From positions 124,001 through 188,000 of the forward strand of contig NZ_KE383898.1 of NCBI RefSeq assembly GCF_000422665.1: DNA of 64,000 nt, in the 5' to 3' direction. Shown here one piece after another: positions 39,050 to 45,762 of the stretch. Both the position numbers and the translations under genes were made by a program. The notes under the pieces were generated by a model, which was not told the origin of the DNA, made no database searches, and saw only the letters and a list, made by a program, of their open reading frames with translations. The stretch comes from Ferrimonas senticii DSM 18821 (GTDB lineage: Bacteria > Pseudomonadota > Gammaproteobacteria > Enterobacterales > Shewanellaceae). How positions within the stretch are numbered: position 1 is the first letter of the stretch; each line of letters starts with the position of its first letter.

Positions 39050-39068
39050 ACTGCGGCTGATACTGCGG
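39050..39068. repeat. Direct repeat upstream of the parA gene
   Basis: ACTGCGG occurs at 39050-39056 and 39062-39068, the start of two imperfect 12-base tandem units, in the 130-base leader of parA. Ribbon-helix-helix partners of ParF-type ATPases bind short direct repeats in this position, so it is a candidate operator or centromere-like site. Two units only, so weak evidence. Confidence 0.35.
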
Positions 39069-39125
39069 TTATATCGCTAGATTTGTTGGTTATAGAAATA
39101 TCCTAAGTTGTTCTAATAAAAGAAA

Positions 39126-39157
39126 AATGCCAGCTTTTTGACGCTGGCATTTTTTTG
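39126..39157 (-). terminator. Intrinsic terminator after the hybrid-kinase gene
   Basis: ATGCCAGC / GCTGGCAT stem with an eight-base loop, an A-run on the left (T-run on the minus strand) and a T-run on the right. It separates the hybrid-kinase gene from parA downstream. Confidence 0.85.
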
Positions 39158-39166
39158 ACCGTCGCT

Positions 39167-42100
39167 TTAGCTCGCTTCGGCGTAGCGGCTGTGCAGTTGT
39201 TGCTGCAACTGCGCTAGCCGCAATTGCACTTGGCGCAGACAAGCTTGGTAGTTGTGGCCGTTGACGCTGGCTCGTTGCAGTTGTTCCAGCGGTTCGACTA
39301 ACGCCGAGCACGACAGCATCTTAGCTGCGCCAGCCATCCGGTGCGCGGTTAGCTTTACCTGATGATGTTGTCGCTGCTCTATCGCTTGACTCAAAAGTGT
39401 CAAATCATCGTTTTGGCACTGGACAAAGTCTTGCAACAACTGTTCGGTCAGCAGTGGATCGCCATAGATGGTTTGCACCAAGTTGATGTCGAGCAGTGCC
39501 GTTTCGGCGGTTTCTGGGGTGACGACGGCCTCACTCTCAGTTGGCAGCCAACTGTTGACGATATCCCGCAGTTGTTCCAGCTCGACCGACTTGGTGAGGT
39601 AGGCATCCATACCGGCGCTGATGCAGCGCAGATCGTCGCCTCGTTGGTTGTTGGCAGACAGGGCGATAACCGGCAATCGTGGCAAGCGTTTGGCAAACTC
39701 GCGGCGGCGGATCTGTTTGACCAGAGCGAAGCCATCCATATTGGGCATGTAACACTCGGTTATTAGTAGTCCATAGCGTTGCTGAGCCAGTGCCAGCAAT
39801 GCTTGTTGGCCGTCGCTGACGCTGTCGGCGTAAAACCCCAGTTGCTGCAGTTTGGTCATGATGATGCGGCGGTTGACGGGGTGATCCTCTACCACCAGCA
39901 GCAAGCGACCATTGGCGATGGCTTGTTCGCGCCCTTGCTGATAGTGATCCGCTTGGCTACTGGCGACCTGCTGGTCATCAATGGCGTTGGGGTTGCCGAT
40001 TGCACTCAGCAGATGTTGTGGCAACAGTGGCTTGGCGCAGATTGACCAATGACCGTGGCGCAGTTGCGGCGCCGCCTGTGACCGCTTTTCCAACAAGATG
40101 CAGCGCAGATTCGGCAGGTGTTGCTGCAGCCAGGTGCCATCCAATTGCAGTCGCTGATACTCCTCAGTGGCGATAACCAACAAATTGATCTGCTGTTGTT
40201 GGCACAGTTCGCGCAGCTGCTGGTGATCCGCCAGTGCCTCAGTGCTGACGCTGGCGTGCCAATTTTCTAGATGGCGCTTGGCGTCGCTAAATATCGCCGC
40301 CTCAAAAGTAGATTGCGCCAGTAACGCCCGACAGCAACTGAGATCGGGGCTGGTCGCGGCTTGCACCAGATCGGCACTGAGGCTGATGGTCACCACGGTG
40401 CTGAAGTCAGGCTGCAAATTCAGCTCGATGCTAGCACTCAGTAGATTCAGCAATTGGCGGCACAGCGGCAGCCCTAATGCTTGGCTTTGTTGCTGCAATT
40501 GGTCGGGGCTGTCAGGAAACAGATCGCTGCTACCGTCGCGGGGCATAGGCCACTGACAATGTAAGGTAAAACGCAGTTGCTGTTTGCCATCTTGTTGTCG
40601 CTGCAACTCGCAGGTTAAGTTCAGCGGTTTGCCGGCAGATTGTTTGATGGCGTTGCCCAGCAGATGATTGAGCGCCTGACTGAAGCGCGATTTATCGAAG
40701 GTCAACTGCGTGCCGATTTGCGGATCTATCCAATGCAGCACTGACACTCCTTTGCGGGCGGCCTCCTCGATATGGGGTTGCAGCAGTTCGGTTAGCATTG
40801 GGCGGATCTCAACCGGATTAAAAGTGAGGTAGCTTTGCTCTGCCGCCAGCGACGACAACTGTTGAAGGTCTTGGCTAAGGCTTAACAACTTGTGTGCTGA
40901 TTGATTCAGGTTGCTGTAGATACCGTGAAAGCCTGCGGGTTTGGGGCAGGTACTGGCCAGTGCCAACTGTTCGATGATCTCCTTGATCGGGATGTGAATA
41001 TCGGCACTGATGTTAGCCAACAGTCGCGATTTCATTTGGCTGGCGGTATCTGCGGCCTTACGCGCTTGCTCCAGTTCCCAATGCTGCTGTTGGAGGCTGC
41101 TGCTGTCGGTCAGGATGGTGGTCCACAGGTAGTGTTCACCTTGCTGCTCTACCTGCGCTTGAATGGTTACCCATTGCTTACGGCCGTTGCTGAACAGCTG
41201 CGTTTGTTGTGACATCGAACCACGACTGATCGCATCGCGCATGGCATGGACCATCTGCACTCGCATCTCAGGTACAACCAGATGCAACAGTCCTTGGCCG
41301 CTGTCTAGCAGGGTTTTGGGGTTGATGTTAAATAGATTACGAACGCCATTGCTCGCATAGAGAAAACGGACGTCGTTTGGGTTATCACTTAACTGCAAAT
41401 GCTGTATCACCGCACCGTTAATGATATCGGCGATCCGTCCCATTTGCGCTTGCGCGGCTTGTGCTTGTTGTTCGGCTTGGCGCAAGGTGGTGTGATCTTG
41501 GATAACCGAGATAACACCAAGGATCTGTTGTTGTTTATCGCGGTAGGCGGCTTGTTTCAGATTCAGATGGTGCGACTGCTGCTCTATTTGAAGCTGCAAC
41601 TCTTTGTTAATCGACTGATTATTGTTAAATGGCTGAGACTCCAAGGCACCACGCAACAACTGCCGTTGCCAATCCGGCAGTTCATCAGCATCGCTGGCAA
41701 AGTACTTTTGCGTAGGCTTTAGCCCGTACAAGCGCTTAGCGGCCTGGTTGCAACTTTGCAATTCGCCTTGGGCATTACTTAACAGTAGCGGAACCGGGAT
41801 GGCGTCCAGCATCGCGCGCTGTTGTTGCAACTGTTGCTCTAAGGTTTTTTCGACCGCTTTACGACGGCTGACTTCGCGGCGCATCGCCAGCGTCCAGCTG
41901 ACTACCGCTAAGGTTAACAGCAGTAACAACACCCCGACGTGAGTGAGCCAACGACGAATGTCATCACGGCTGAGGCCATTGTTGAACTGAGTGTGATCGC
42001 GCCAGCGTTGTTCGATCTCTCGATAGCGGCTTGGGGGGATTGCCGCTAGGGCTTTGTTGATTACCTGCAACATCAACGGATCGGCTTTATGGATCGCAAA

Positions 42101-43495
42101 GGATACCGGGATAAAGGCTGAACGATCGACGCTACTGATGACCTTAAGTTGACCTAAGTAGTGCTGTTGCAATTGGTTCGAGGCGCGGTACAACGATGCC
42201 ACCGCGAGATCAACCTCGCCGTTGTTGGTGGCCTCTAACAGTTCGCTGATGTCGTCGTAGGGCTGAAGGGGGCAGTTATTGCAATAGCGTTTGGCCATTT
42301 GCGAGCCATAACTGTCACGAACAATACCGATTACTGCATCGTTTTCGACCACATCCAGCGACAGCGCAAACTGGTGTTCGCTGCTGCGACCGATGGCTCC
42401 CCAAGGTTCGCTTAGGTATGGCTGGGTGAACAACATGGTGTGCCGCCGCAGTGGCGTCGACGACAGCCCCGCTAGCATTTGGTACTGGTTATTCCAAAAG
42501 CCCTTTAGCTTATTGCGATGTAAGGTAGTGGCGGTGATTTTGAACTGCAGTCCGGTCAGGGCACTGATCTCGTTGAGTACATCAATGCTGATACCACGAA
42601 AGTTCTGCTGCATATCAACAAACTCCAGCGGCGCGGAATCGCCCTCAACAGCGATGGTGATCGTTCCCTGTGCTGCCAGCCAATCGCGTTCGGCCTGGGT
42701 TAAATTGAGCTGATTGGGCTGTTGCAGTCTTTTGAGCTGCGCTGCACTGAGCCAGCGTTCAAGTATCGCTTGGCGCTGTGGCGAGTTCGCCAAAGTGGTG
42801 ATCGCTTGATTCAATTTGGCCAGCAACTCGGTTTGATTGGGAGCCACGGAAAGGTAATTGATGTCCAGTGGCAGATCTTTCAGCTCTGATAAAACCAGCT
42901 GTTGTTTGTCCGAACTTTGTTGCCACTGCTGAGACAGCAAGATGGCATCGCCAATCTGGGCGTCAGCTATCCCTTTGGCTACCGCATTAAGCGCCGCCTG
43001 TGGCGTCGGCAGCTCGATCGGTTTGGCATCCAGCAGATAGTTGGCGATCACCGCGCTGTCGGAAAAACTGTTGACGGTGGCGATAGTGGCCTGCGCCAAT
43101 TCAGTCGAACTGGCCAACGGTTGACGACTGACGGCCAGCCGTTTTACTGCCAACAACGGTTCACTGAAACTCATATAGCTGCGTCGGTCTAGGGTCGAAC
43201 TAACGCCGATCATCACGTCAATTTCACCCCGTTGAAACGCCGCCAGCACGTCGCTGAAATGGGGCAGTGCCACAAACTCGACGGTACTGTCGATCTGTTC
43301 TGCATACAGCCGCATCAGATCCGGGAATAACCCTGTTAAATCGCCATCTGCAGTGCGGATGGTGTAAGGAGCAAACTCATTTTCCGGTAAGCCGACTAAC
43401 AGTCTTTTAGGGGAAGGCGTTGGATGAGCGGGAGCGGCATAACTGCCAAAAGCTGCAGCGAGCAGCACAATCAGACAAAGCAGTAGACGGAGCAT
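39167..43495 (-). CDS. BvgS/EvgS-type hybrid sensor protein with degenerate kinase and receiver
   Basis: 1442-residue membrane sensor. A signal peptide (about 1-20) is followed by two tandem periplasmic SBP_bac_3 (Venus-flytrap) domains (about 30-255 and 270-495), a transmembrane helix (about 508-528), two PAS-like regions (about 545-660 and 690-800), a HisKA/HATPase region (about 815-1045), a pseudo-receiver (about 1055-1170), a receiver (about 1192-1310) and an HPt domain (about 1340-1430). The HisKA motif reads ANISADIHIPI, so the phospho-accepting His is Ala831. The N-box Asn survives (LLGNAIKQ) but the DxGxG box is gone and the G2 box is only partly kept (QALGLPL). The receiver motif reads LLITECYMPNMDG, with Glu1247 in place of Asp. 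The HPt His1385 (AHRMAGAA) remains. The frame is intact. Autokinase activity looks unlikely; ligand sensing and HPt function may persist. Confidence 0.88.
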   Translation of the reverse strand: MLRLLLCLIVLLAAAFGSYAAPAHPTPSPKRLLVGLPENEFAPYTIRTADGDLTGLFPDLMRLYAEQIDSTVEFVALPHFSDVLAAFQRGEIDVMIGVSSTLDRRSYMSFSEPLLAVKRLAVSRQPLASSTELAQATIATVNSFSDSAVIANYLLDAKPIELPTPQAALNAVAKGIADAQIGDAILLSQQWQQSSDKQQLVLSELKDLPLDINYLSVAPNQTELLAKLNQAITTLANSPQRQAILERWLSAAQLKRLQQPNQLNLTQAERDWLAAQGTITIAVEGDSAPLEFVDMQQNFRGISIDVLNEISALTGLQFKITATTLHRNKLKGFWNNQYQMLAGLSSTPLRRHTMLFTQPYLSEPWGAIGRSSEHQFALSLDVVENDAVIGIVRDSYGSQMAKRYCNNCPLQPYDDISELLEATNNGEVDLAVASLYRASNQLQQHYLGQLKVISSVDRSAFIPVSFAIHKADPLMLQVINKALAAIPPSRYREIEQRWRDHTQFNNGLSRDDIRRWLTHVGVLLLLLTLAVVSWTLAMRREVSRRKAVEKTLEQQLQQQRAMLDAIPVPLLLSNAQGELQSCNQAAKRLYGLKPTQKYFASDADELPDWQRQLLRGALESQPFNNNQSINKELQLQIEQQSHHLNLKQAAYRDKQQQILGVISVIQDHTTLRQAEQQAQAAQAQMGRIADIINGAVIQHLQLSDNPNDVRFLYASNGVRNLFNINPKTLLDSGQGLLHLVVPEMRVQMVHAMRDAISRGSMSQQTQLFSNGRKQWVTIQAQVEQQGEHYLWTTILTDSSSLQQQHWELEQARKAADTASQMKSRLLANISADIHIPIKEIIEQLALASTCPKPAGFHGIYSNLNQSAHKLLSLSQDLQQLSSLAAEQSYLTFNPVEIRPMLTELLQPHIEEAARKGVSVLHWIDPQIGTQLTFDKSRFSQALNHLLGNAIKQSAGKPLNLTCELQRQQDGKQQLRFTLHCQWPMPRDGSSDLFPDSPDQLQQQSQALGLPLCRQLLNLLSASIELNLQPDFSTVVTISLSADLVQAATSPDLSCCRALLAQSTFEAAIFSDAKRHLENWHASVSTEALADHQQLRELCQQQQINLLVIATEEYQRLQLDGTWLQQHLPNLRCILLEKRSQAAPQLRHGHWSICAKPLLPQHLLSAIGNPNAIDDQQVASSQADHYQQGREQAIANGRLLLVVEDHPVNRRIIMTKLQQLGFYADSVSDGQQALLALAQQRYGLLITECYMPNMDGFALVKQIRRREFAKRLPRLPVIALSANNQRGDDLRCISAGMDAYLTKSVELEQLRDIVNSWLPTESEAVVTPETAETALLDINLVQTIYGDPLLTEQLLQDFVQCQNDDLTLLSQAIEQRQHHQVKLTAHRMAGAAKMLSCSALVEPLEQLQRASVNGHNYQACLRQVQLRLAQLQQQLHSRYAEAS

Positions 43496-43783
43496 GATGT
43501 CAACGAGATGCGATTACAGTTATCCCAGAGGGCGCGATCAATAAAGACGAACATCTTTTCACAGTGGCGTTTTTTGAACCTTGATCGCCGCCGCAATTGT
43601 TGCATTCTTATACCTACTTTTGGGGCGTATAGTTAAAACCCGCTAAATCAGTTATTTGAAGACAATTACTGGCATAATCGACTGCACTTCTTGGCACATT
43701 GTTGTGCCATGCGATTGGTTGGCTAATGTGATTAGTTAAAAGTATCGTCTTGAATGTTCTCTGTTTCTTAAGGATGCCCTGAT

Positions 43784-44374
43784 ATGTCGTTGACTCTGCC
43801 ACTCGAATTTTTATTGGAGATCGACAAACTGAAGGCGGTTTACCGTCAGACTACCGTGGCCTGTGATAACAACCGTTTTGAGAATAGTGCCGAGCACAGT
43901 TGGCATATCGCGTTGTTGGCACAAGTGTTGGCGCCTTATGCCGAGCAGCCAATTGATGTTAGCCGAGTCACCTTGATGTTGCTGTTGCATGATTTGGTTG
44001 AGATTGACGCTGGCGATACATTTGCTTTCGATACTCAAGTGGATATGGCTGCGCAGTCGCAGCATGAGTTGCAGGCGGCGCAGCGCTTATTTGGGCTGTT
44101 GCCCGCCAAGCAAGCGCAGGCTTGGACTGCGTTATGGCAGGAGTTTGAACAAGCTCAAAGTGCCGATGCCCAGTTTGCCAAGGCGATGGATAGGGTGTTG
44201 CCACTGATCCAAAATATGCACAATCAAGGCGGCAGTTGGGCCCGCCATCGAGTGAGCCGTAGCCAAGTGCTGGCGCGCAATCGCTACTTGGAATACAGCG
44301 CGCCGAAGCTATGGCAGTTTGCTTGCGAGCAGATCGAGTTGGCGGTTAGCAAAGGTTGGCTAACCGCGGAATAA
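43784..44374 (+). CDS. HD-domain phosphohydrolase (YfbR/YpgQ-like)
   Basis: A 196-residue HD-domain protein of the HD_3 group, which includes 5'-deoxyribonucleotidases such as YfbR. The metal-binding pattern is visible: Arg/Phe-Glu-Asn in NNRFENSAEHSWHIALLAQ (His38), the HD dyad His69-Asp70 in LLLHDLVEIDAGD, and a later Asp in KAMDRVLPLIQN. It has no signal peptide. The nucleotide specificity is not established from sequence, so no gene symbol is given. The region after its stop holds a heptamer repeat array and the convergent HU-like gene. Confidence 0.85.
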   Translation: MSLTLPLEFLLEIDKLKAVYRQTTVACDNNRFENSAEHSWHIALLAQVLAPYAEQPIDVSRVTLMLLLHDLVEIDAGDTFAFDTQVDMAAQSQHELQAAQRLFGLLPAKQAQAWTALWQEFEQAQSADAQFAKAMDRVLPLIQNMHNQGGSWARHRVSRSQVLARNRYLEYSAPKLWQFACEQIELAVSKGWLTAE

Positions 44375-44387
44375 AGGGATATTTAGT

Positions 44388-44537
44388 GTTTAGTTGGTAG
44401 TCGTTAGTTTTTAGTAAGAGCCAGAGCTTGCGGTTGGCAGTAGCTTGGCCACAAATCTGTCCAACTGCCAACTGCCAACTGCCAACTGCCAACTGCCAAC
44501 TGCCAACTGCCAACTACCAACTACCAACTACCAACTA
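44388..44537. repeat. Heptamer tandem array with inverted copies
   Basis: Seven copies of CCAACTG followed by four copies of CCAACTA fill 44461-44537 without a break (11 units, 77 bases). Inverted single copies lie just upstream (TAGTTGG at 44391-44397 and GTTGGCAG at 44433-44440), so the array can pair back on the leading sequence. The array ends exactly at the base before the complement of the HU-like gene's stop codon, filling the gap between two convergent genes. The two unit types are in blocks, suggesting slipped-strand expansion of each variant. Confidence 0.9.
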
Positions 44538-44813
44538 CTAATTATTAACCGCTTTTTTCAGGTCACTGGCTGGTTTGAACGCCGCGACGGTACGTAATGG
44601 AATTTCAATCAGTTCGCCGGTTTGTGGGTTTCGGCCAGATCGTGGCAGATGATGACGTACTTCAAATACCCCAAGTTTGGGTATGTAGACGGTTTCACCT
44701 TCATGCAGGGCTTGGCAGAGACTTTGTTGTAGATGTTGCAGCACCAGGCGGCAGGTGGTTTGAGGCAGCTGGCTGCGTTCGGCCATCTGTTTAAGTAGTT
44801 CAGAGCGGTTCAT
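44538..44813 (-). CDS. HU-family DNA-binding protein
   Basis: A 91-residue member of the DNABII (HU/IHF) family, which bends and compacts DNA as a dimer. It has the two N-terminal helices (NRSELLKQMAERSQLPQTTCRLVLQHLQQSL), the beta-sheet turn YIPKLGVFEV, and the DNA-intercalating arm GRNPQTGELIEIP, with the Pro at the tip, followed by the C-terminal helix. Sequence is less typical than HupA/HupB (fewer Lys, an extra Cys), so it is probably a specialised paralogue. The ATG at 44813 was chosen; an upstream frame to 44948 has no family resemblance. It ends in TAG against the heptamer array. Confidence 0.88.
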   Translation of the reverse strand: MNRSELLKQMAERSQLPQTTCRLVLQHLQQSLCQALHEGETVYIPKLGVFEVRHHLPRSGRNPQTGELIEIPLRTVAAFKPASDLKKAVNN

Positions 44814-44925
44814 AAGGGTTGTAACGATGACAGCAAGCCGCTGGTTATACCGCAGCGCTGGGAACGGTGCGAGTGACCCGCTTGATGATTGCCGCTTCAC
44901 TGAACAATTACTGGTTTTTAAGCAC

Positions 44926-44956
44926 AAAAAAACGGCAGTCTTAGTCAAGGCTGCCG
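44926..44956 (-). terminator. Intrinsic terminator overlapping the 21-codon ORF
   Basis: On the minus strand CGGCAG(C)CTT / AAG(A)CTGCCG with loop GACT is followed by seven T (44926-44932). The stop codon of the small ORF at 44941-45006 lies inside the stem. It faces the HU-like gene, which starts 113 bases further on. Confidence 0.8.
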
Positions 44957-45006
44957 AAGGTAACCATTAAGGTTTCAGTTTGGGAAGGACAAGCTTCGAG
45001 TTTCAT
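44941..45006 (-). CDS. Small ORF of 21 codons merged with a terminator; possible leader peptide
   Basis: The minus strand from the ATG at 45006 encodes a 21-residue peptide starting MKLEACPSQTETLMVT and ending GSLD, with TAA inside the terminator hairpin (44926-44956). A short, well-formed ORF followed at once by an intrinsic terminator, upstream of a structural gene (the HU-like gene), is the layout of an attenuator or of a free-standing small-protein gene. No run of one amino acid points to amino-acid attenuation, and no convincing Shine-Dalgarno sequence is visible (only AAGACTAAG upstream). I know of no matching family. Confidence 0.45.
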   Translation of the reverse strand: MKLEACPSQTETLMVTFGSLD

Positions 45007-45145
45007 ATTACTTAGTCTTCTGAAAAAAAGGATGATCTGGCGCATTTTTTCTATCGACAGAATGTGATTTGGATCGACTTTTTGGGTGGCGTAGAGTCGG
45101 CACTGCCAACATCTGCTTTTTGCCGTGCCGCGCTACTTGTTTCCG

Positions 45146-45168
45146 CAGAAATTGCCGTGCTAATATCC
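45146..45168 (+). promoter_or_regulatory. Possible sigma-70 promoter of rplY
   Basis: TTGTTT and TAATAT with an 18-base spacer lie upstream of the rplY leader hairpin. Placement is consistent with transcription beginning near 45172; positions are approximate and the match to consensus is moderate. Confidence 0.35.
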
Positions 45169-45188
45169 GCGCGCTTTAACTAAGCCAC

Positions 45189-45225
45189 AACAACGGACCT
45201 TGGTCGCAAAGGTCCGTTTTTATTT
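45189..45225 (+). promoter_or_regulatory. Hairpin leader (attenuator-like) upstream of rplY
   Basis: ACGGACCT-TGGTCGCAA-AGGTCCGT followed by TTTTTATTTTT looks exactly like an intrinsic terminator, yet lies 21 bases before the rplY start codon and after its likely promoter. It is therefore best read as an attenuator or autoregulatory leader of ribosomal protein L25. A ribosomal-protein leader for gammaproteobacterial L25 has been proposed in the literature; whether this hairpin belongs to it needs a covariance search. Confidence 0.6.
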
Positions 45226-45245
45226 TTATGACTGAGGTATAAACC

Positions 45246-45533
45246 ATGTCTTTCGTTTTTGAAGCTACCGTACGCGCAGACCTAGGGAAAGGTGCGAGCC
45301 GCCGCCTGCGTCACGCGAACAAAATCCCAGCGATCATCTACGGCGGTGAAGCTGCTGCAGTTTCTATCGAAATGGAACACGATCCAATCCTGCACGCTCA
45401 GGAAAACGACGCGTTCTACACCTCTGAGCTGACCATCAAGGTAAACGGCGAAGAAGTGAAAGTTAAGGCGCAAGCTATGCAGCGTCACCCGTTCAAGCCA
45501 AAAGTAACTCACGTAGACTTCGTTCGCGTGTAA
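45246..45533 (+). CDS. rplY: 50S ribosomal protein L25
   Basis: L25 binds 5S rRNA in the large subunit. The 95-residue protein is the short, single-domain gammaproteobacterial form without the C-terminal CTC extension. It begins [34 protein letters not shown] and ends in the segment [18 protein letters not shown]. Codon use is strongly biased, as for ribosomal genes. It has a hairpin leader and a terminator of its own, so it is monocistronic. Confidence 0.97.
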   Translation: MSFVFEATVRADLGKGASRRLRHANKIPAIIYGGEAAAVSIEMEHDPILHAQENDAFYTSELTIKVNGEEVKVKAQAMQRHPFKPKVTHVDFVRV

Positions 45534-45550
45534 GCTACTTGCTTGGATAG

Positions 45551-45578
45551 AAAAAGGCACCCTTCGGGGTGCCTTTTT
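45551..45578 (+). terminator. Intrinsic terminator after rplY
   Basis: AAAAAGGCACCC-TTCG-GGGTGCCTTTTT: a 12-bp stem with a stable UUCG tetraloop and T-run. Confidence 0.95.
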
Positions 45579-45708
45579 CGTTTCTGCACTCCCCTGTAGC
45601 TCGTTGCTGGCCGCCGCCGTCGTTTAAGTTGGCCGAAAACCAACCGGCTTGCGCTAATCCGCTCTATAGTTTTTAGCAGCGGGCAGTTTTGCATAAGGAA
45701 GTGCAACG

Positions 45709-45762
45709 ATGGTGCGGTCTTGGAGCGTGGATATTGGTGGGCGCAAGGAGTGCGACTGGTGA
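45709..45762 (+). CDS. Possible 17-codon leader ORF coupled to the EAL gene
   Basis: ATG at 45709 with AAGGAA eight bases upstream opens a 17-residue frame, MVRSWSVDIGGRKECDW, whose TGA (45760-45762) overlaps the probable GTG start of the EAL-domain gene (45759-45761). The well-placed ribosome-binding site and the GTGA overlap suggest translational coupling. It may be a chance ORF; nothing is known of its product. Confidence 0.4.
   Translation: MVRSWSVDIGGRKECDW

Noticed and set aside
44461-44537. CRISPR array
   Set aside because: Units are seven bases with no spacers; it is a simple tandem repeat.
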